A DNA stretch of 64,000 bases from Coprinopsis marcescibilis. Taxonomy: Eukaryota > Basidiomycota > Agaricomycetes > Agaricales > Psathyrellaceae. Position 1 is the first letter of the stretch; each line of letters opens with the position of its first letter. Location: contig ML210255.1 of the NCBI GenBank assembly GCA_004369085.1, positions 1 to 64,000 on the forward strand, in the 5' to 3' direction. Positions 1 to 12,098 of the stretch are shown here, in pieces. The position numbers were made by a program, and so were the translations under genes. The notes below the pieces were generated by a model, which saw nothing but the letters and a program-made list of their open reading frames with translations, was not told the DNA's origin and searched no databases.

Positions 1-1159
1 CGCCTTTCGCCCGCTTTCGCCCAGCTTGACTTCTTGGCTGTATAAAAGCTTCCTTTGTGGATCTTAAGCCTCTATTGTGCTTGCCAAGTGCACTCGAGTA
101 TACAACCTACCCGTGCTTTTCGCTCTTAGGCTCACCAATGCCTGCCCTCTCCTTCACAGAGATGTACCAACGGCTTATGGCTTACCCAAACATCTGCAAA
201 ATCCTCACCTTCGACCTCTTCTTGAAGTTTGTTCGCCTGTCTGCTACTGTAAAGTGCAGCATCATGCATTCGATGAAGCCCACCGAGAGCAGTGGTACTG
301 CGCCTGCTTCCTTACCACGCTTTGTGCTTGATTTCTTGTCCTCTGCACTGAAGCCGCAAGGCGCTGAGGTTCAGGGGCTTTGACATGCATTGCGGGACGG
401 TTTGGGTCTATGATCCCTCCAATCATAAATACTTCCTTCTCCGATACGGAATGATTTTCCCGCCAACTATTACATTGTAATAAAGTCCGCACCTATTACA
501 GTGATATCCCAGATATCGTTGAGGTTGATGGCAATGAGGGCTCGTAATCGGCGAAGGATACGACGGATGCCATAGTTCAATGGATCCTGCCATTCAAATT
601 GCTCACAGACACTCCGCTGCACAGTAGCATGTCAATCTCGGACACTCTGGTCATTCGACCACGTAGAAACATACACCGTCTCCCCGTGTTCTACTCTTCG
701 TGCACATCACTAGGTTTTAGTAGCCTGCCAACCGGTTGCTTGATTCAAGGTGTGAGATTGATAGGTGGCGGTGAGTCTGGCCCGGATTCGAAGAAATAAA
801 CACAAGGGATTCCAATGACAAGCATTCTTCACAGAGGAGGTATGCAGAAGCCTGGCAGTATTATATCACCTTGGTAACCTTGAGGAATCATAGTGGACTC
901 GGAATGTTGACGCTATAAAGTAGCTACATGGGTGCGAAAGCTCGTATTGTATACACAATATGGAGGAGTGTCATATCTACAGCATGATATTATAATAAAT
1001 AGTCTTACTAAATCGGATCTGTGAAGGCTACACAAAGGACATACAAGATCGAAGATTAAAGATACATCTGTGTGAACTGTAACGGTGTGCTGGAGTTTGG
1101 GGATACACACATCAAGGTCACATTCCAAGTCCAAAAATGACCAGTATATATGATTTCCA
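1..1159. other. Left edge, no gene recognised
   Basis: Only short overlapping open frames on both strands; none shows a recognisable domain, a signal peptide or a coherent exon chain. The last ~250 bases are probably the 3' untranslated region of the receptor gene that ends at 1160 on the minus strand. Confidence 0.5.
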
Positions 1160-3174
1160 TCAGCCAGGAAGACGCCCAAAATCATCGTTGTCATCATCTT
1201 CATCGGCACGAGATCCGCCAGTACGAGGTCTCGCACTCGTTGGGCTCCAGCCTTGGCCCGACGTTGTCGCAAATGTAGCAGTGGCAGTGGGTGAGTGAGG
1301 TGAAGTAGTCACCGAGGATCCAGAGTGTGGCAGTATCCTTTCAGCACCACGGGGAGACTGGTACAGTTGAGAGTCCAAGATAAGCTGACCCTTATACGCA
1401 GATGCAGTGGTGAACCCTTGTCCCAAGTCCCCATCGCTCGCCTGCTGTTCGAAGCGCTTATTACCGCCCGTGACGTTAGTGCCGATGGTATCGTTGGCCC
1501 TCTCTGTCCGGGGCAGATGGCCAAACTTGGCATGCGAGGGTGTATCATTGTCAATTGCGGGTGATGCTGGCTCTTGTCCTGGTCCAACGACGAGCTCTGG
1601 CCGAGTGATGAAGAACAGGATGACATTGAACATCCCGGAGAACGCGAACAAGGCACTCGCAAAGAGTGTGACTTGATAGGGAATAGTGTGTCCGCTGAAG
1701 GACATCCACCGCGCTATCGTGTTCGGGAACATACAAAAGATGTACACTGCCGGATAGCTATATATAAAGAAAGGTCATAGGAAAGCGGGAGTAGTCAGCG
1801 GGTGGATGTAGATGCAAGGATATGGAAAGGTGCTCACAAAAGGAGAAGGTTTGCAAGGTACCTGTTTTCTTCCTCTTCCTCGCTTTCCGCCTCGTCCAGT
1901 TCTTGCTTGATTCTGTCCCGAGAGCTCACCCAGGAGACGCGACCCTTTTCGATAACAACGAAACCCCTTATCACGAAGAACATGAACCCGTACAAGACGG
2001 CCATCAAGATGGCCGCCGTCCATACCCAGAGGTATTCCGATACAATCTGCTCAGTTCTCCTCTGGGAATAGATCCAGCACCCTATATTTTCAGAGTAAGG
2101 TTGAGATCGGAGTCATGTGCGCAGATTCGAAGATGATAAACTGCCCAAGCCAGATATTAACACTCACAGTATCCAGTAATACCATAATAAGGCTTGTTTC
2201 TATGGACAGCATAGGGGATAGACACCACCAAAGCTGTAAAGATCCATACACCGAGAACCAGGAGCTTTGATATACGCCGTGGTGCCCTCCAGCGAAGGAT
2301 AAGCACCGAGAAGGTTTGGACAGCAATGGCCTGAGATTAGAAGAGGGGGTTGGCGTCAAAAGCTTGATTATCAGGGTGGAGAGACGTAGGACTTACGAGT
2401 GACCTGCGTGTTCCAGCGACCACAGAAAGACAGGAGAGAAATGAGCAGCAAGGATCGTACATCAGCTTCCATTCTATGCGAGCTCGTCGACAGGAGAGTG
2501 AAAAGATTCTACGCACGTCAAGGCCACCCCATTGATGCCAATCTGTTTGATGACGGCTTGTGCGGTACAGAGAGGTCCTTCGGTAATGCGCTGGAAAAAC
2601 GGAAATATTCCATCAGAACAACTCGTTTATGAAGACACAGAAATTTCCGAATGGAAGAAAAAATTCGTCAGCTTGCCAGTATCAATGGCTCTTGACCAAA
2701 TGTCGACCATTGTACCGCAAGACACTTGCCGCCGCATGCCAGAAAGCAAGAATGGAACAGGAGTTAATCGGCAAACTCACCCCTTCCCTCATCCATCTAA
2801 TGCTCGGCATGCCCCCCAAAGCCTGCAGCAGGTCTGCAAGCATAAGATTGAGAAATAGACTTGAATCCGTAACGTCTGCCTGGACTCTCGACCCATCTCG
2901 TTTTAGGATCCGCATCCGTTTCAGCCATCGGTACTAAGCCGTTGTTCCATCTACGTTTAGCGAAGAATGGGATGAAACCAAAATATGAATCACCAAAGCG
3001 TAGACCAGCAGCACAGATACTGCAGCCGCAGACATGCTGTAGACGCACATAGGTCAAAATCACCTGGCAGGATGCACACCGATTCTCTGCAAAGACTACC
3101 ACTTACAAAGAAGACTGCACAACGAAGGAGATCCCCAACCTCTCTTCAAATGTAAAAACGGCGTCTGAATCCAT
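1160..3174 (-). CDS. Seven-helix G-protein-coupled receptor (Git3/cAMP-receptor-like)
   Basis: Plasma-membrane receptor expected to signal through a heterotrimeric G protein; ligand unknown. The chain reads from an ATG at 3174 (MDSDAVFTFEERLGISFVV) through at least six introns. Visible in order: helix 1 (SAAAVSVLLVYAL); helix 2 (SLFLNLMLADLLQALGG) followed by MPSIRWMREG; an extracellular-loop/helix 3 exon with the hallmark ITEGPLCTAQAVIKQIG; helix 4 (ISKLLVLGVWIFTALVVSIP); GITGYCWIYSQRRTEQIV before helix 5 (LWVWTAAILMAVLYGFMFFV); an acidic third loop (EEEEEN); helix 6 (YPAVYIFCMFPNTIARWMSF); and helix 7 (ALFAFSGMFNVILFFITRPE). The C-terminal tail of ~160 residues is hydrophilic and ends GRLPG. 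This layout matches the agaricomycete receptor family related to Git3 and Dictyostelium cAMP receptors. It is divergent to the gluconokinase gene, 730 bp away. The exon ends around helix 1 are the least certain part. Confidence 0.85.
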
Positions 3175-3907
3175 CGCTGCTCAAGGACCGAGGTCGGCTG
3201 TGGAAAAGGTGCTACGACCGAGAACTTGACAATGGCGGGTTAAAAGGTGATTCTCTCGCCTTCTTCAGCAACCTTATATCCCTTTGTATAATTCAGGAAC
3301 AAACTGTATTCCCCGTCAGGTTGGTACGCGTCTACTTCATTCAGTCAGCTACACAATGCACACAGCATCCACAATTATAGTCACTGACAGGGTGTGTGGA
3401 AAGCTGTGGAGCGAGAAAGCTGTAAAGTCCCTTAAAAGTACAGCCCAAATGGGCCTGAAGCTACCTGGCGATTGGCAGTATGACGGCCGATTATGAGAGT
3501 CAAGCAACTTTTTGACTCTGAATCCTTTCGGAATACAAGGACAATCGGAAAGGAGTGATTAGATCGGGAAAATTAATTAAAAGTCAAGTTTATAGCAAAA
3601 TTCCGTAGACGCGTCGAATACTACAACAGGGAGCACAAGGCTGGAGAGTGAAGAGAACGAGGGAACCTGGACATTCGCCAACAGGGGTTGAAGGCCCGCC
3701 ACGGTCCGTGCGTGCTCCTGCCGCTCCGTTCACAGGTCGATTAGATCCTTGTCCAGCGACCGCGACCGATAAGTGGGATGGTGACAGAAACTCATTCACA
3801 AATCGACAAGAGGGCCAGTGGTGTTGGGAAAGTCAAAGGGGAGCCAAAGGATGCCAGAAGCCCGGTCTTGATCGTCGTAATGGTCTGGTGATTACTTCCC
3901 TCCTGCA
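3175..3907. other. Shared upstream region of receptor and gluconokinase
   Basis: Divergent intergenic region of ~730 bp between two start codons. No further gene is visible; it presumably carries both promoters. Confidence 0.5.
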
Positions 3908-4522
3908 ATGTTCAAAATTATTAATGCGTTGATTTTGAAGGGAGTTTCTGGGACGGGAAAGTCGACTCTCGGATCGGCATTGTCCAAGGAGCTTCGCATT
4001 CCATTCGTCGAAGGCGATGACTTGCACCCAAAGTCCAACGTTGATAAGATGTCGGCTGGCATCCCGTTAAACGATACCGATCGTGAACCGTGGTTAAAGC
4101 TTATCAGGGCAACAGCGGAGCAGCTGATCGTCGAACAGCAAAACCAAAAAACACTCGAAGAGGCCGACGAAGATAATTTGCGGGGTGTTGTCGTTGGGTG
4201 TTCCGCATTAAAGCGCTACTACCGCGACATCCTGCGAGGCAAGGAAAATGCAGCATCGGACAAGGCCAGCCTCCCTGAGGAATTGAAACCAAATCTCGAG
4301 AACATTCCGACATTCTTCGTCTTCATTGACGGCCCACAGCCGCTGCTGTACGACAGAATGGAGAAGAGGCCAGGTCATTTTATGAAGGCGTCAATGTTGG
4401 ATAGTCAATTGGCGACATTGGAGAAGCCTATCGGCGAGGAGGGAGTTGTCGTTGTCTCCTTGGAAGATTCGACAGACATCCAAGTCCTTGAGGCAAAGGA
4501 GAGACTAATTACATTAATATAG
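3908..4522 (+). CDS. Gluconokinase
   Basis: Phosphorylates D-gluconate to 6-phosphogluconate with ATP (EC 2.7.1.12), feeding the pentose phosphate pathway; cytosolic. Intronless, 204 residues. The P-loop GVSGTGKST lies at about residues 13-21. It is followed by the family signature VEGDDLHPKSNVDKMSAG, then PLNDTDREPWL, VVGCSALKRYYRDILRG and RPGHFMKASMLDSQLATLE, all in the order and spacing usual for GntK proteins. The length is slightly above bacterial GntK (~175 aa) because of a short insert before the FVFIDGP strand. The ATG at 3908 places the P-loop at the normal distance from the N-terminus, so this start is preferred. Confidence 0.93.
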   Translation: MFKIINALILKGVSGTGKSTLGSALSKELRIPFVEGDDLHPKSNVDKMSAGIPLNDTDREPWLKLIRATAEQLIVEQQNQKTLEEADEDNLRGVVVGCSALKRYYRDILRGKENAASDKASLPEELKPNLENIPTFFVFIDGPQPLLYDRMEKRPGHFMKASMLDSQLATLEKPIGEEGVVVVSLEDSTDIQVLEAKERLITLI

Positions 4523-5322
4523 TTAAGATAGAGATGGTACACAGATTGCGCACATACCAATGCAAATGCAAGGAAGAAAGCAATATTGCCAGAGGATCGA
4601 CTCGCATTTCCAACCTCCGGCATTATCCATTACCCGGCACCGTTTCCCATACTCGGCAAACGCCGAACCTCGGCCGAAATGTTCAAATTGTTCATATAGA
4701 GCGAAGCAGATCTTGAGGTAGACCAGTCTCGGGAACACCGTGACGCCCCGTTGGTTTGAACTTTGTGGGAGTTCCTGTGTTACCGTAGCCGTAAAACGGA
4801 ACTTGGTCCAAACAGGGCCCATAGGGACGGGCAGTGGACAGTGCATGGTATGATTAGGACGATGAAGCTGAAAGAAAGCTGGAACAACGCTGAACGGTGA
4901 ACATCAATATCAGTGACATCCGAGCGATGCTTCATAAGCTCCAATAGCACATGGCGGGCTCACTCTCACTGCGACGTGGTCCGTGTCCAGTTAACGCTGA
5001 ACGATCACTGACGGCGCGGGCGCTAAATTAATTCAGACTTCAGCATGCGATAGGCTGAACTCTGGAAGTGCTAATTATAAGTTAATCAACGGCCCTTCGG
5101 CCGTTCGACCCTGACCACTTGCGCACCATCGGGAACGGGCACTGGAATTGTTCTCACACGATCCTGGGTTAGTACCACCACTTAGTCCATTGATTGTCTT
5201 GAATACGTAAGGCCTCCATCTACACCCTCACTCTGTAATTCGTAATACTCGAACGTTTTCCTCACCTTATCTCTCAAGATCCTCTGCTGGGCAATCAAAC
5301 AAAGTCATACTGCCTAAGAACT
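4523..5322. other. Intergenic; left part of the tandem duplication
   Basis: No gene seen. From roughly 4985 onward the sequence resembles the region upstream of the second copy (around 6990-7470). Shared landmarks are a GGCGCTAAA-like block and the stretch CTCACCTTATCTCTCAAGATC shortly before each start codon. Confidence 0.5.
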
Positions 5323-6440
5323 ATGGAGATGACAAAGCGGAGCAGGATCAAGCCAGAGAGGTCTCTTCTCGCAGAATCGCCTGACTCTGGGAGTGTTTTG
5401 CCTGGAGAGCCTGACAAGCAAGTGAGTATACTACCAGAGCCGATGACATCGATGATATAATCATTGTACTCAGACTGTGGATGGGAGTGCCATGGAGTTC
5501 GTAGAAGGACTCCACGTTCGATCCAACCCGTATCGGGCCAGAATCATTTTAGCGCTATGTTTCACCATCCAGTCTGATGTACAGTGTATGGCTACCGAGC
5601 TCGCAAGCGTTCCAGAAGCCCTCCTTGATGTATGCGATCACAGCCCTGCCCTGCTCTCTGCGGCACTTCGAACGAAATTTATCGAAGGACGTACCCCGGT
5701 CGGATGGCTGTTCGACCATCTTCCCGACTCTTTCGTTAACTCGGAGCGGAATTCGCAGAATATCCATTCACTACTTGCAGCAGCCACTCTAGGGCTTCTT
5801 GAGTCATACTGCCCCTCAGATACCACCGCTGAAAAGGACTTGCTGGAGTCGTACTGCAGAAGGAATTCCAACTGGTTTTTCCAGAGAGAACTCAACGAAT
5901 TTAAGAAGTCAAGCATACGCGACACAAGCTATAGAGCTAAAAGCTCCTATGCCGGCGAACTGGAGCGAGATGGTACCGTGGAATTTACAGTCCCGCACTT
6001 CCGACGGAGGATGCTATCGGACGGATTTGTCGACATACGCTTCGTTTTCTGGTGTGAGTTACTGTTGTCTTTGTACGGGTCAAGCGACAGCATCCTAATC
6101 GTTTCTAAAAAAGGTTGTGTATGGTCATACTGTATAGAATGTAACGAAACAGGGGCGTGGTACATGAAGCACACCATTGTCGAAGACCCGCTGAACACAG
6201 ACATACCAAGCAGATCAACAAATCCACCGGGACAATATCGATGCGTTACACTTTGGCTCGGAAGCAGTAAGCTTTACATACATTATCAGTTTATCCTGCT
6301 CAACAACTTTAGATACAGCAAGTGATACAGCAATTGGACGGTTACTATTCCCTCAGACTGACGGTGGAAAAGTACTTCCGGACAATAGCTTCAGACTAAA
6401 CTACGCTTCTATCTCACTTGAATTGCTGCAGCAGGCGTAA
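5323..6440 (+). CDS. Unrecognised protein, tandem copy 1
   Basis: I do not recognise the family. Four exons fit: MEMTKRSRIKPERSLLAESP... ending at EPDKQ, then a GTGAGT intron, the main exon from TVDGSAMEF to VDIRFVFW, a third exon (WSYCIECNETGAWYMKH...) and a last exon ending ISLELLQQA with a stop at 6438-6440. The predicted protein is soluble with no signal peptide or helix. The segments best kept between the two copies are SNPYR-x-RIILALC, R-TP-x-GWLFD-x-LPDS, FFQRELNEFKKSS, GTVEFT-x-P-x-FR-x-RML, DGFVDIRF-x-FW and W-x-C-x-WSY. Intron phases agree in both copies. The C-terminal half could be a beta-rich domain, but I cannot name it. Confidence 0.7.
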
Positions 6441-6839
6441 GATTCAGACCCTTATCCGCCAATAACCAACGCTGACAAACGTGCAAATGGCAACGATCCA
6501 ACAGCAACCAATATATCGACTCAGACGGAACTCTCAGAGGTCAACTCCGTTTCAGCCCGGGTACAACCAAAAATGATATAGAGCTGAATAAGTATGAGTA
6601 ACAAAGCCAATTGCACGCTTGTAGCTTCGACGACTTGACCTATACATGGAGTGCAGTATGATGTAATGCAACCAGAACGATGACAATGTCATCGAGTTAT
6701 CATTCGCCCGAGTCCAACATTTACGTCCCTTTAGCTATTGAAAAGATCGCATGTATTACTTCACAATAGCCCATTGTGTGCACGCATACTCTATAGATGG
6801 CTTAGTAGTATTAATCAATGACCTAACCTCTCTTCTACG

Positions 6840-6950
6840 CCTAGGCCTCGCACTACAAGAAACTCAAGAACGCAGTCGTAAGTTCCCCTGTCCCACAGGC
6901 TACATCGCTCGAATTACCCGAACCATACAGAGCAGCTATGGCTCCCTGTG
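6840..6950 (-). pseudogene. Stray 3' fragment of the sphingosine-1-phosphate lyase gene
   Basis: Read on the minus strand, this stretch encodes ALYGSGNSSDV and GELTTAFL, which match [11 protein letters not shown] and GELATAFL at the very C-terminus of the intact lyase (stop at 9066). Flanking sequence past the stop is also shared (TAGTATTAATCAATG near 6807 and 9029). Only the last ~35 codons are present, with no upstream exon, so it is a non-functional remnant left by the tandem duplication. Confidence 0.85.
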
Positions 6951-7475
6951 TGAGACCACAGGGCCCCCAGTCACACAATATAAATCGTGTTGAACGTTCA
7001 GATCACGGACTCTGGCGCCGGGCCGCCGGCGCTAAACTAATAATGAGCACTGAAGACAGGCACAAGTCTCAGACTCATACAAGTGAAAGCTCATGTCTCA
7101 TAGCACTGGAGAGATTGGGACGCTAGCATGTACACTGGAACTGGATTTGGAAATGATAAAGATTAACGGCGTTGTGGACACGTTGTGGCCGACCGACCAC
7201 CGACCCCGGCCACTTGCCACACTTCGCGAGGCTAATCGAATGTGGATATTCTCGCACCAGATGTTAGTTCCAGCCTGTGCATCATCATATTGAACTTTGA
7301 GCTCATATTACATCCTCCATCTTCACTCTCATCCTCTAAATCATAGTTGTCAATCAAGGCAAGTCCTAAAACTTGAGAGTTGAACGACTTATACTCACCT
7401 TATCTCTCAAGATCATCCGCGGAGTATTCAAACAGAGATCTTGAGAGTCTACAGCAAGTCTAGCCAGTAGCAAGT

Positions 7476-8700
7476 ATGGAGATTGGAAGCCAGACACGGA
7501 TGAAGCCAGAGAGGTCTCCACTCGCAGTACCGCCCGACTCCGGGAGAGTTTTGCCCGGAGAACCTGACAAAGTGGGTATATTACTGGTTTCCGTACCGTT
7601 CAGAGCTACGATGACATTGGTAAAATAGCAGCACGCTCAGATTGGGGACGACAATTCCACAGAGTTTGCTCAAGGACTCCACATTACATCCAACCCTTAT
7701 CGGTCCAGAATCATTTTGGCGCTTTGTGCTGTCGTCGACGCTGATAAAAAAGATATGGATGCCAAACTCACAGTCATCCCGGAAAAGCTTCTTCGTGCAT
7801 GCGATTGCGGCTCGACGCTACTCTCTGTAGCACTCCAAACAAAATTTGTCGATAAACGTACCCCGCTCGGATGGCTGTTTGACAATCTTCCCGACTCCAT
7901 CGTTCACTCGGATCCCGAGGAGGTCAGCTACCAAGTACTCGCAGCAGCCACTCAAGGGCTGCTCGCGTCATACTGGAACGGGGAGTATACTGCCGCAAAG
8001 GACTTAATACAATCGTGCTGCAGAAGGAATATCAACATGTTTTTCCAACGAGAACTGAATGAATTTAAAAAGTCAAGCACATGCGAAACAACCTATCAAG
8101 TTGACCTTAAAAAGAAAGTTCACGCTATCAATGGTCCCGGGCTGCAACAAAATGGTACCGTGGAATTCACAATACCGAACTTCCGACAAAGAATGCTATT
8201 GGATGGATTTGTTGACATACGCTTTATTTTCTGGCGTGAGTTATCTTTGCACCGGCTATTTTTAAGACTATATCGTCTTAATCATTTATCACACAGAATG
8301 TTTATGGTCATACCGTATACACTCTAGCGGAGGAGAGGCTTGGCACGTGAAGTGCACCATTGTCGACGACCCGCTGAACATCAACCTACCAAGAGAAATG
8401 CCAAAGTTACTAGAATTATATAACACAGCGACGGGAGAAGTAGAGCTTGAGTCTTGCTATCGATGCGCCACACTGAAACTCAAAACCAAGCAATTGACGG
8501 GTAAGCTCTCCATCTCTCATCCGAGCTCGGAATATCGCTCAACGGCCCAATTGACAGATATAGCAGCCGGAAGGTTACTATTCCCGCCCCCGGCCATGCA
8601 GCATAAGGTTTCCTCCGATGGCCATGTTTTCCGGGACACCACCAAGGCCTTTGAACGAAGGTACACTTCTATCTCACTTGGATTTCTGCAACAGGCGTAA
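7476..8700 (+). CDS. Unrecognised protein, tandem copy 2
   Basis: Paralog of the gene at 5323-6440. Exon 1 (MEIGSQTRMKPERSPLAVPP...) ends at EPDK before a GTGGGT donor. Exon 2 runs from IGDDNSTEF to VDIRFIFW, and exon 3 from CLWSYRIHSSGGEAWHVKC to the stop at 8698-8700 (ISLGFLQQA). In this copy the last part is open without the final intron used in copy 1, so the two copies differ in gene structure. It carries a short insert (KKKVHAINGPGLQQ) before GTVEFTIP that copy 1 lacks. Function unknown. Keeping both reading frames open despite clear divergence suggests both are or were recently functional. Confidence 0.7.
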
Positions 8701-9065
8701 GCTATATATCCTTACATCCCCGAATAATCGACGCTGATAAACGGGAACGATCCAACAGAAACCAATACACAGAATCGGACGGAATTCTCAGAGGGATAAT
8801 CCATTTTAGCAGGGATACAGCCAAGAAAGACATAGAGACCAATAATTACGAGTAACAAAATAAGGTAGTTAGTTACAGACTTGTATACGTAGCCTCGACG
8901 ACTTGACTTATCCATGGAGTGCAGTATGTAATGGGATGAGAGCGACCAAACAATGGATTGGGTATCGTTAGCCCAAGTCTATCATTTTCCTTGCCTGTTG
9001 GAAACATTGAGCTGCATGCACACAAAGGACTTAGTATTAATCAATGGGTTGACTTCTCCGCACAC
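8701..9065. other. Convergent spacer between copy 2 and the lyase
   Basis: 365 bp holding two facing 3' ends. The whole spacer is duplicated around 6441-6840. No other feature seen. Confidence 0.5.
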
Positions 9066-11241
9066 CTAGGCCTTGTACAAAGAGTCCAAAAACGCAGTCG
9101 CCAGCTCCCCCACCATCTCGGGTCCCACAGCACTCGAGTTGCCCAAACCATACAGCGCAACCATGGTTCCCTCTCCCGACGGTGCCAATTTAGCCTCCTT
9201 CACCGCATCCTTCAAATCTGCAATAAACTGGTCAACGACCGGCACCGTCAAACGCGTCACAGCAATATGCACAGCCGCAGGATCAGCAAGCCCATTCAAG
9301 TGCCACCCGCGTTTGCTCATGGCATCTCCCACCTCCAGCACGTTCACGTTGGGATGCTTGCTTCCAAAGGCGACGACACTGGCGGGTGGGTCTCCGAGCA
9401 CGTAAAGCTCGGGTATTGAGCTCCTGATGGTGTCGGCGATGATTCGTGCGGTGAGGACGATGCTGCGGCATGACTCCAGGTACCCCCTGCGAACATGGTC
9501 AGTGTTAGAATGATGTGGAATGACGTTGAGACGGTGAATACGTACTTGGAACCAATAGCTTGCATCACTGCCCATGTGCCGGCAATAAGGGCACCGGGAC
9601 TGGTCTTGTCAGGATGCATGTGTCTTGGGAGTGTAGAGCGACTTACCGAGAACCTGCGAGACCAGGGCTTGCATAGACACCGCCGGTCCAGCTGGGATTG
9701 ACATAGTATTGGTGGGCGCGCAGCTCGGCATTGCGATACATTAGAACTGAGGTTCCCTGACACGTCGCGTAAATGAGGATGATCTAGAAGTAGAGGTGAA
9801 ATCTGGGTACCTTGGGAGCAAAGCCATACTAAAGCGACGTCAGCACGCAATCCAGCTGAGGAAAGGAACGTCTTACTTTGTGAGTGTCGCAGCTGATACT
9901 CGTCACGCCAGGGAGTCTAAAGTCGAATGGGGCCAGTTTATACTTGCCTTTGCCATCACCCCCTGACAGACCAGCGGGCTCCAAGAACGGTACAATAAAG
10001 CTTCCCAAACAGCAGTCCACGTGCAACCCAATCTTATACTTGAGTGCGAGCTCTGATAGACCCGCGATATCATCTTGATTTCCGTCTGGGAAATTGATGC
10101 AGGAGCCGACGAGCTAGAACACGATGAGCAATAGTCGGTGAAATGGGGGATAAACGGCACCCACGAGAATGGTGTTTGGATTGCTGAGGGGAAGGGTGTG
10201 AATTATTTGAAGATAGACAGGAGATTCGGAGCACTCACATCGCCCGACGAACACGCTTTAGATCGACTTTCCGCGTGTATGGGTCCACAGGTAATGTGTG
10301 TACCTTGATGCCCATGTAAGCCGCGCCCTTGTCGAATGCTGCATGTGCAGAGGCAGGAATGATCCTGTACACGTCGTTAGCGATAGAAAATGCGCGCAAG
10401 AGAGCGGTCCGTACATCTCAGGCTCGGTTATACCCTTGACTTTGCGCGCCCAGTCACGATATGTCTTGACGGACATGACTATAGACTCCGTTCCACCTGA
10501 GGTCATTACACCGGCACCATCTTGCGCGTGATAAAGCTTGAGGCACATTGCCACAATTTCGGCCTCCATCTTGCGGATGGCGGGGAAGACATCTGGGTGC
10601 AGGGGATTTGAGACGCAGTAGCGGTCGTAGGCAGCCACAATGATCTTTTGCAAGTCAACGCCTCCGTCTGCCCGAATTGTGAGATTCCGTCTGAACCTCG
10701 AAAAGAGCATGACGACGTACGATATACTGCGCCGGACAATTTCCCGTCCTTCCAGACGCCAGTTTTACCATTGAGCTCGCTGTCCATCTTGTCCATCTCT
10801 TCGAGTATCCATTCGATAGACTTGCCCTCATCCGGAAGCGCAAGGTGCCGGGTAACGTCCGGACCCTTGGGTACAAGTTTGTTCTCGACATCAAGCTTTG
10901 CCTTGCCCATCTGGGCTTCGACCTTCTTCCTTGTCGACGGCAGCTTCAAGATAAGGCGAATGACAAACTGTATCCAACAGATTCAGCGATTGAAACGGAG
11001 GAAACACCAACCGACATACCTGAGAGACATATGTGTAGACCTCCTTCCCCGTCGTCACCACACCCCGCGCCCGTAGATGACGGTATGCCTTGAGAGAGTA
11101 GATGCCAACGACATAGTAGAACAGAGCAGACTTTGCGATGTCCAGCTTTGCCAAAATGGCCAACAATGGACCCAACACTTCCTTCACGTACGGTGTGGCC
11201 AGGATGAGCGACAATGGCTTCGAGTTTGCTGGAACGGCCAT
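9066..11241 (-). CDS. DPL1: Sphingosine-1-phosphate lyase
   Basis: PLP-dependent lyase of the endoplasmic reticulum. It splits phosphorylated long-chain bases into a fatty aldehyde and phosphoethanolamine, the exit step of sphingolipid breakdown. The ATG at 11241 begins [19 protein letters not shown]; a membrane-anchor region (about residues 20-60, [20 protein letters not shown]) precedes the catalytic part. Recognisable blocks are [20 protein letters not shown], the exon with [39 protein letters not shown], and SISCDTHK, where the last Lys should form the PLP Schiff base and an intron follows immediately. The C-terminal block contains [20 protein letters not shown] and ends LDSLYKA. About eight exons. 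Order and motifs agree with yeast Dpl1 (589 aa). Its last ~35 codons were copied into the upstream tandem duplication. Confidence 0.92.
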
Positions 11242-12098
11242 GGTAGAAGTCACTAGGAGAGTTAAGTAGTTGGCCTGGGTGTTTGCGACCTTACAAAGGT
11301 CAGGTAGAGCATACGATTCTTTTAAACAAGCGAATCGCGGTTACCCGGCAGAAACAAGAGGTGCGTGTGTGCGTACCAAAAATGGACGTCATGGGCCGTC
11401 ACTCGGGAGCAGGCGCGGGAATCAAGCCTCCCTTTTTAGGAAGGTCCACGCGTAAACAGAATTGTGTCATTTCCACCGACAATCCTCCTGCAAATGGTCA
11501 TCAACGACATGTAATACTATCGACGCCCAGACTCTTGTTTTGCTACGGGCAACATGGCGACGGTATTCTTCGACCCCTCGACCTCAGTCATCAGCACCGC
11601 GCGCGTGCTGCGGTTGCAACGAAACGGAACTTCTAGGAACTGCCACCAGTCAGGGACCCGCTTTCTGAGGCCACTGTGAACCCCGCGGCTGATATACTAA
11701 ATATTAGTACGGGCCTATGGTACTGGTACTTCACGGGCCTCGTCATACGACTTGGAAAGCTGGAGCTTTTGAGCCATTATCTTCCACAATTCATTCTCGA
11801 GTGTCATGGGCGCTGGCTCGGAAGGTCGGAACATAGGTATGCACCTGGTTCCAGTTGTTTCGTAACACATTGGCGACACGAGCGCTGATTCTCCCAAAGC
11901 GGCTGTTCCATCATACCAAACATAGTACCGGCAATATTTCCGCCATACCCGCGGTTCTTTGAAGGCTGTTTCAAAGAAGAGTCTGGCAACGCCGCTTGGC
12001 GTAATTTCAGGTATATATTGACTTTTCTCGTTCGTCGCAAGGACGTACTAATATCAGCCCTCCCCCTAGCTTGACTTGTCCAGTTTGAAGTTTACGCC
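11242..12098. other. Upstream region of lyase and protease
   Basis: ~860 bp divergent intergenic region. Open frames here are short and lack any recognisable motif. A TATA-like TATATATT lies at about 12011-12018, ~85 bp before the protease ATG. Confidence 0.4.

Larger units (their letters stand above)
4985..6950 (+). repeat. Tandem segmental duplication, unit 1
   Basis: About 2 kb. It contains the promoter and all exons of the first copy of the unknown gene, its downstream spacer (shared text such as TGGAGTGCAGTATG) and, at the right edge, sequence matching the 3' end of the sphingosine-1-phosphate lyase gene. The units have clearly diverged (many substitutions and small indels). Borders are approximate. 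Confidence 0.8.
6990..9185 (+). repeat. Tandem segmental duplication, unit 2
   Basis: Second unit of the ~2 kb duplication. It holds gene copy 2 and its spacer and runs into the 3' end of the intact lyase gene. The spacer text after the gene (GATCCAACAGAAACCAATA; GTAGCCTCGACGACTTGAC) parallels 6494-6640 of unit 1. Borders are approximate. Confidence 0.8.

Noticed and set aside
913..1272. Minus-strand 119-codon frame at the receptor 3' end
   Set aside because: Overlaps the receptor tail in another frame and lies mostly in its presumed 3' untranslated region.
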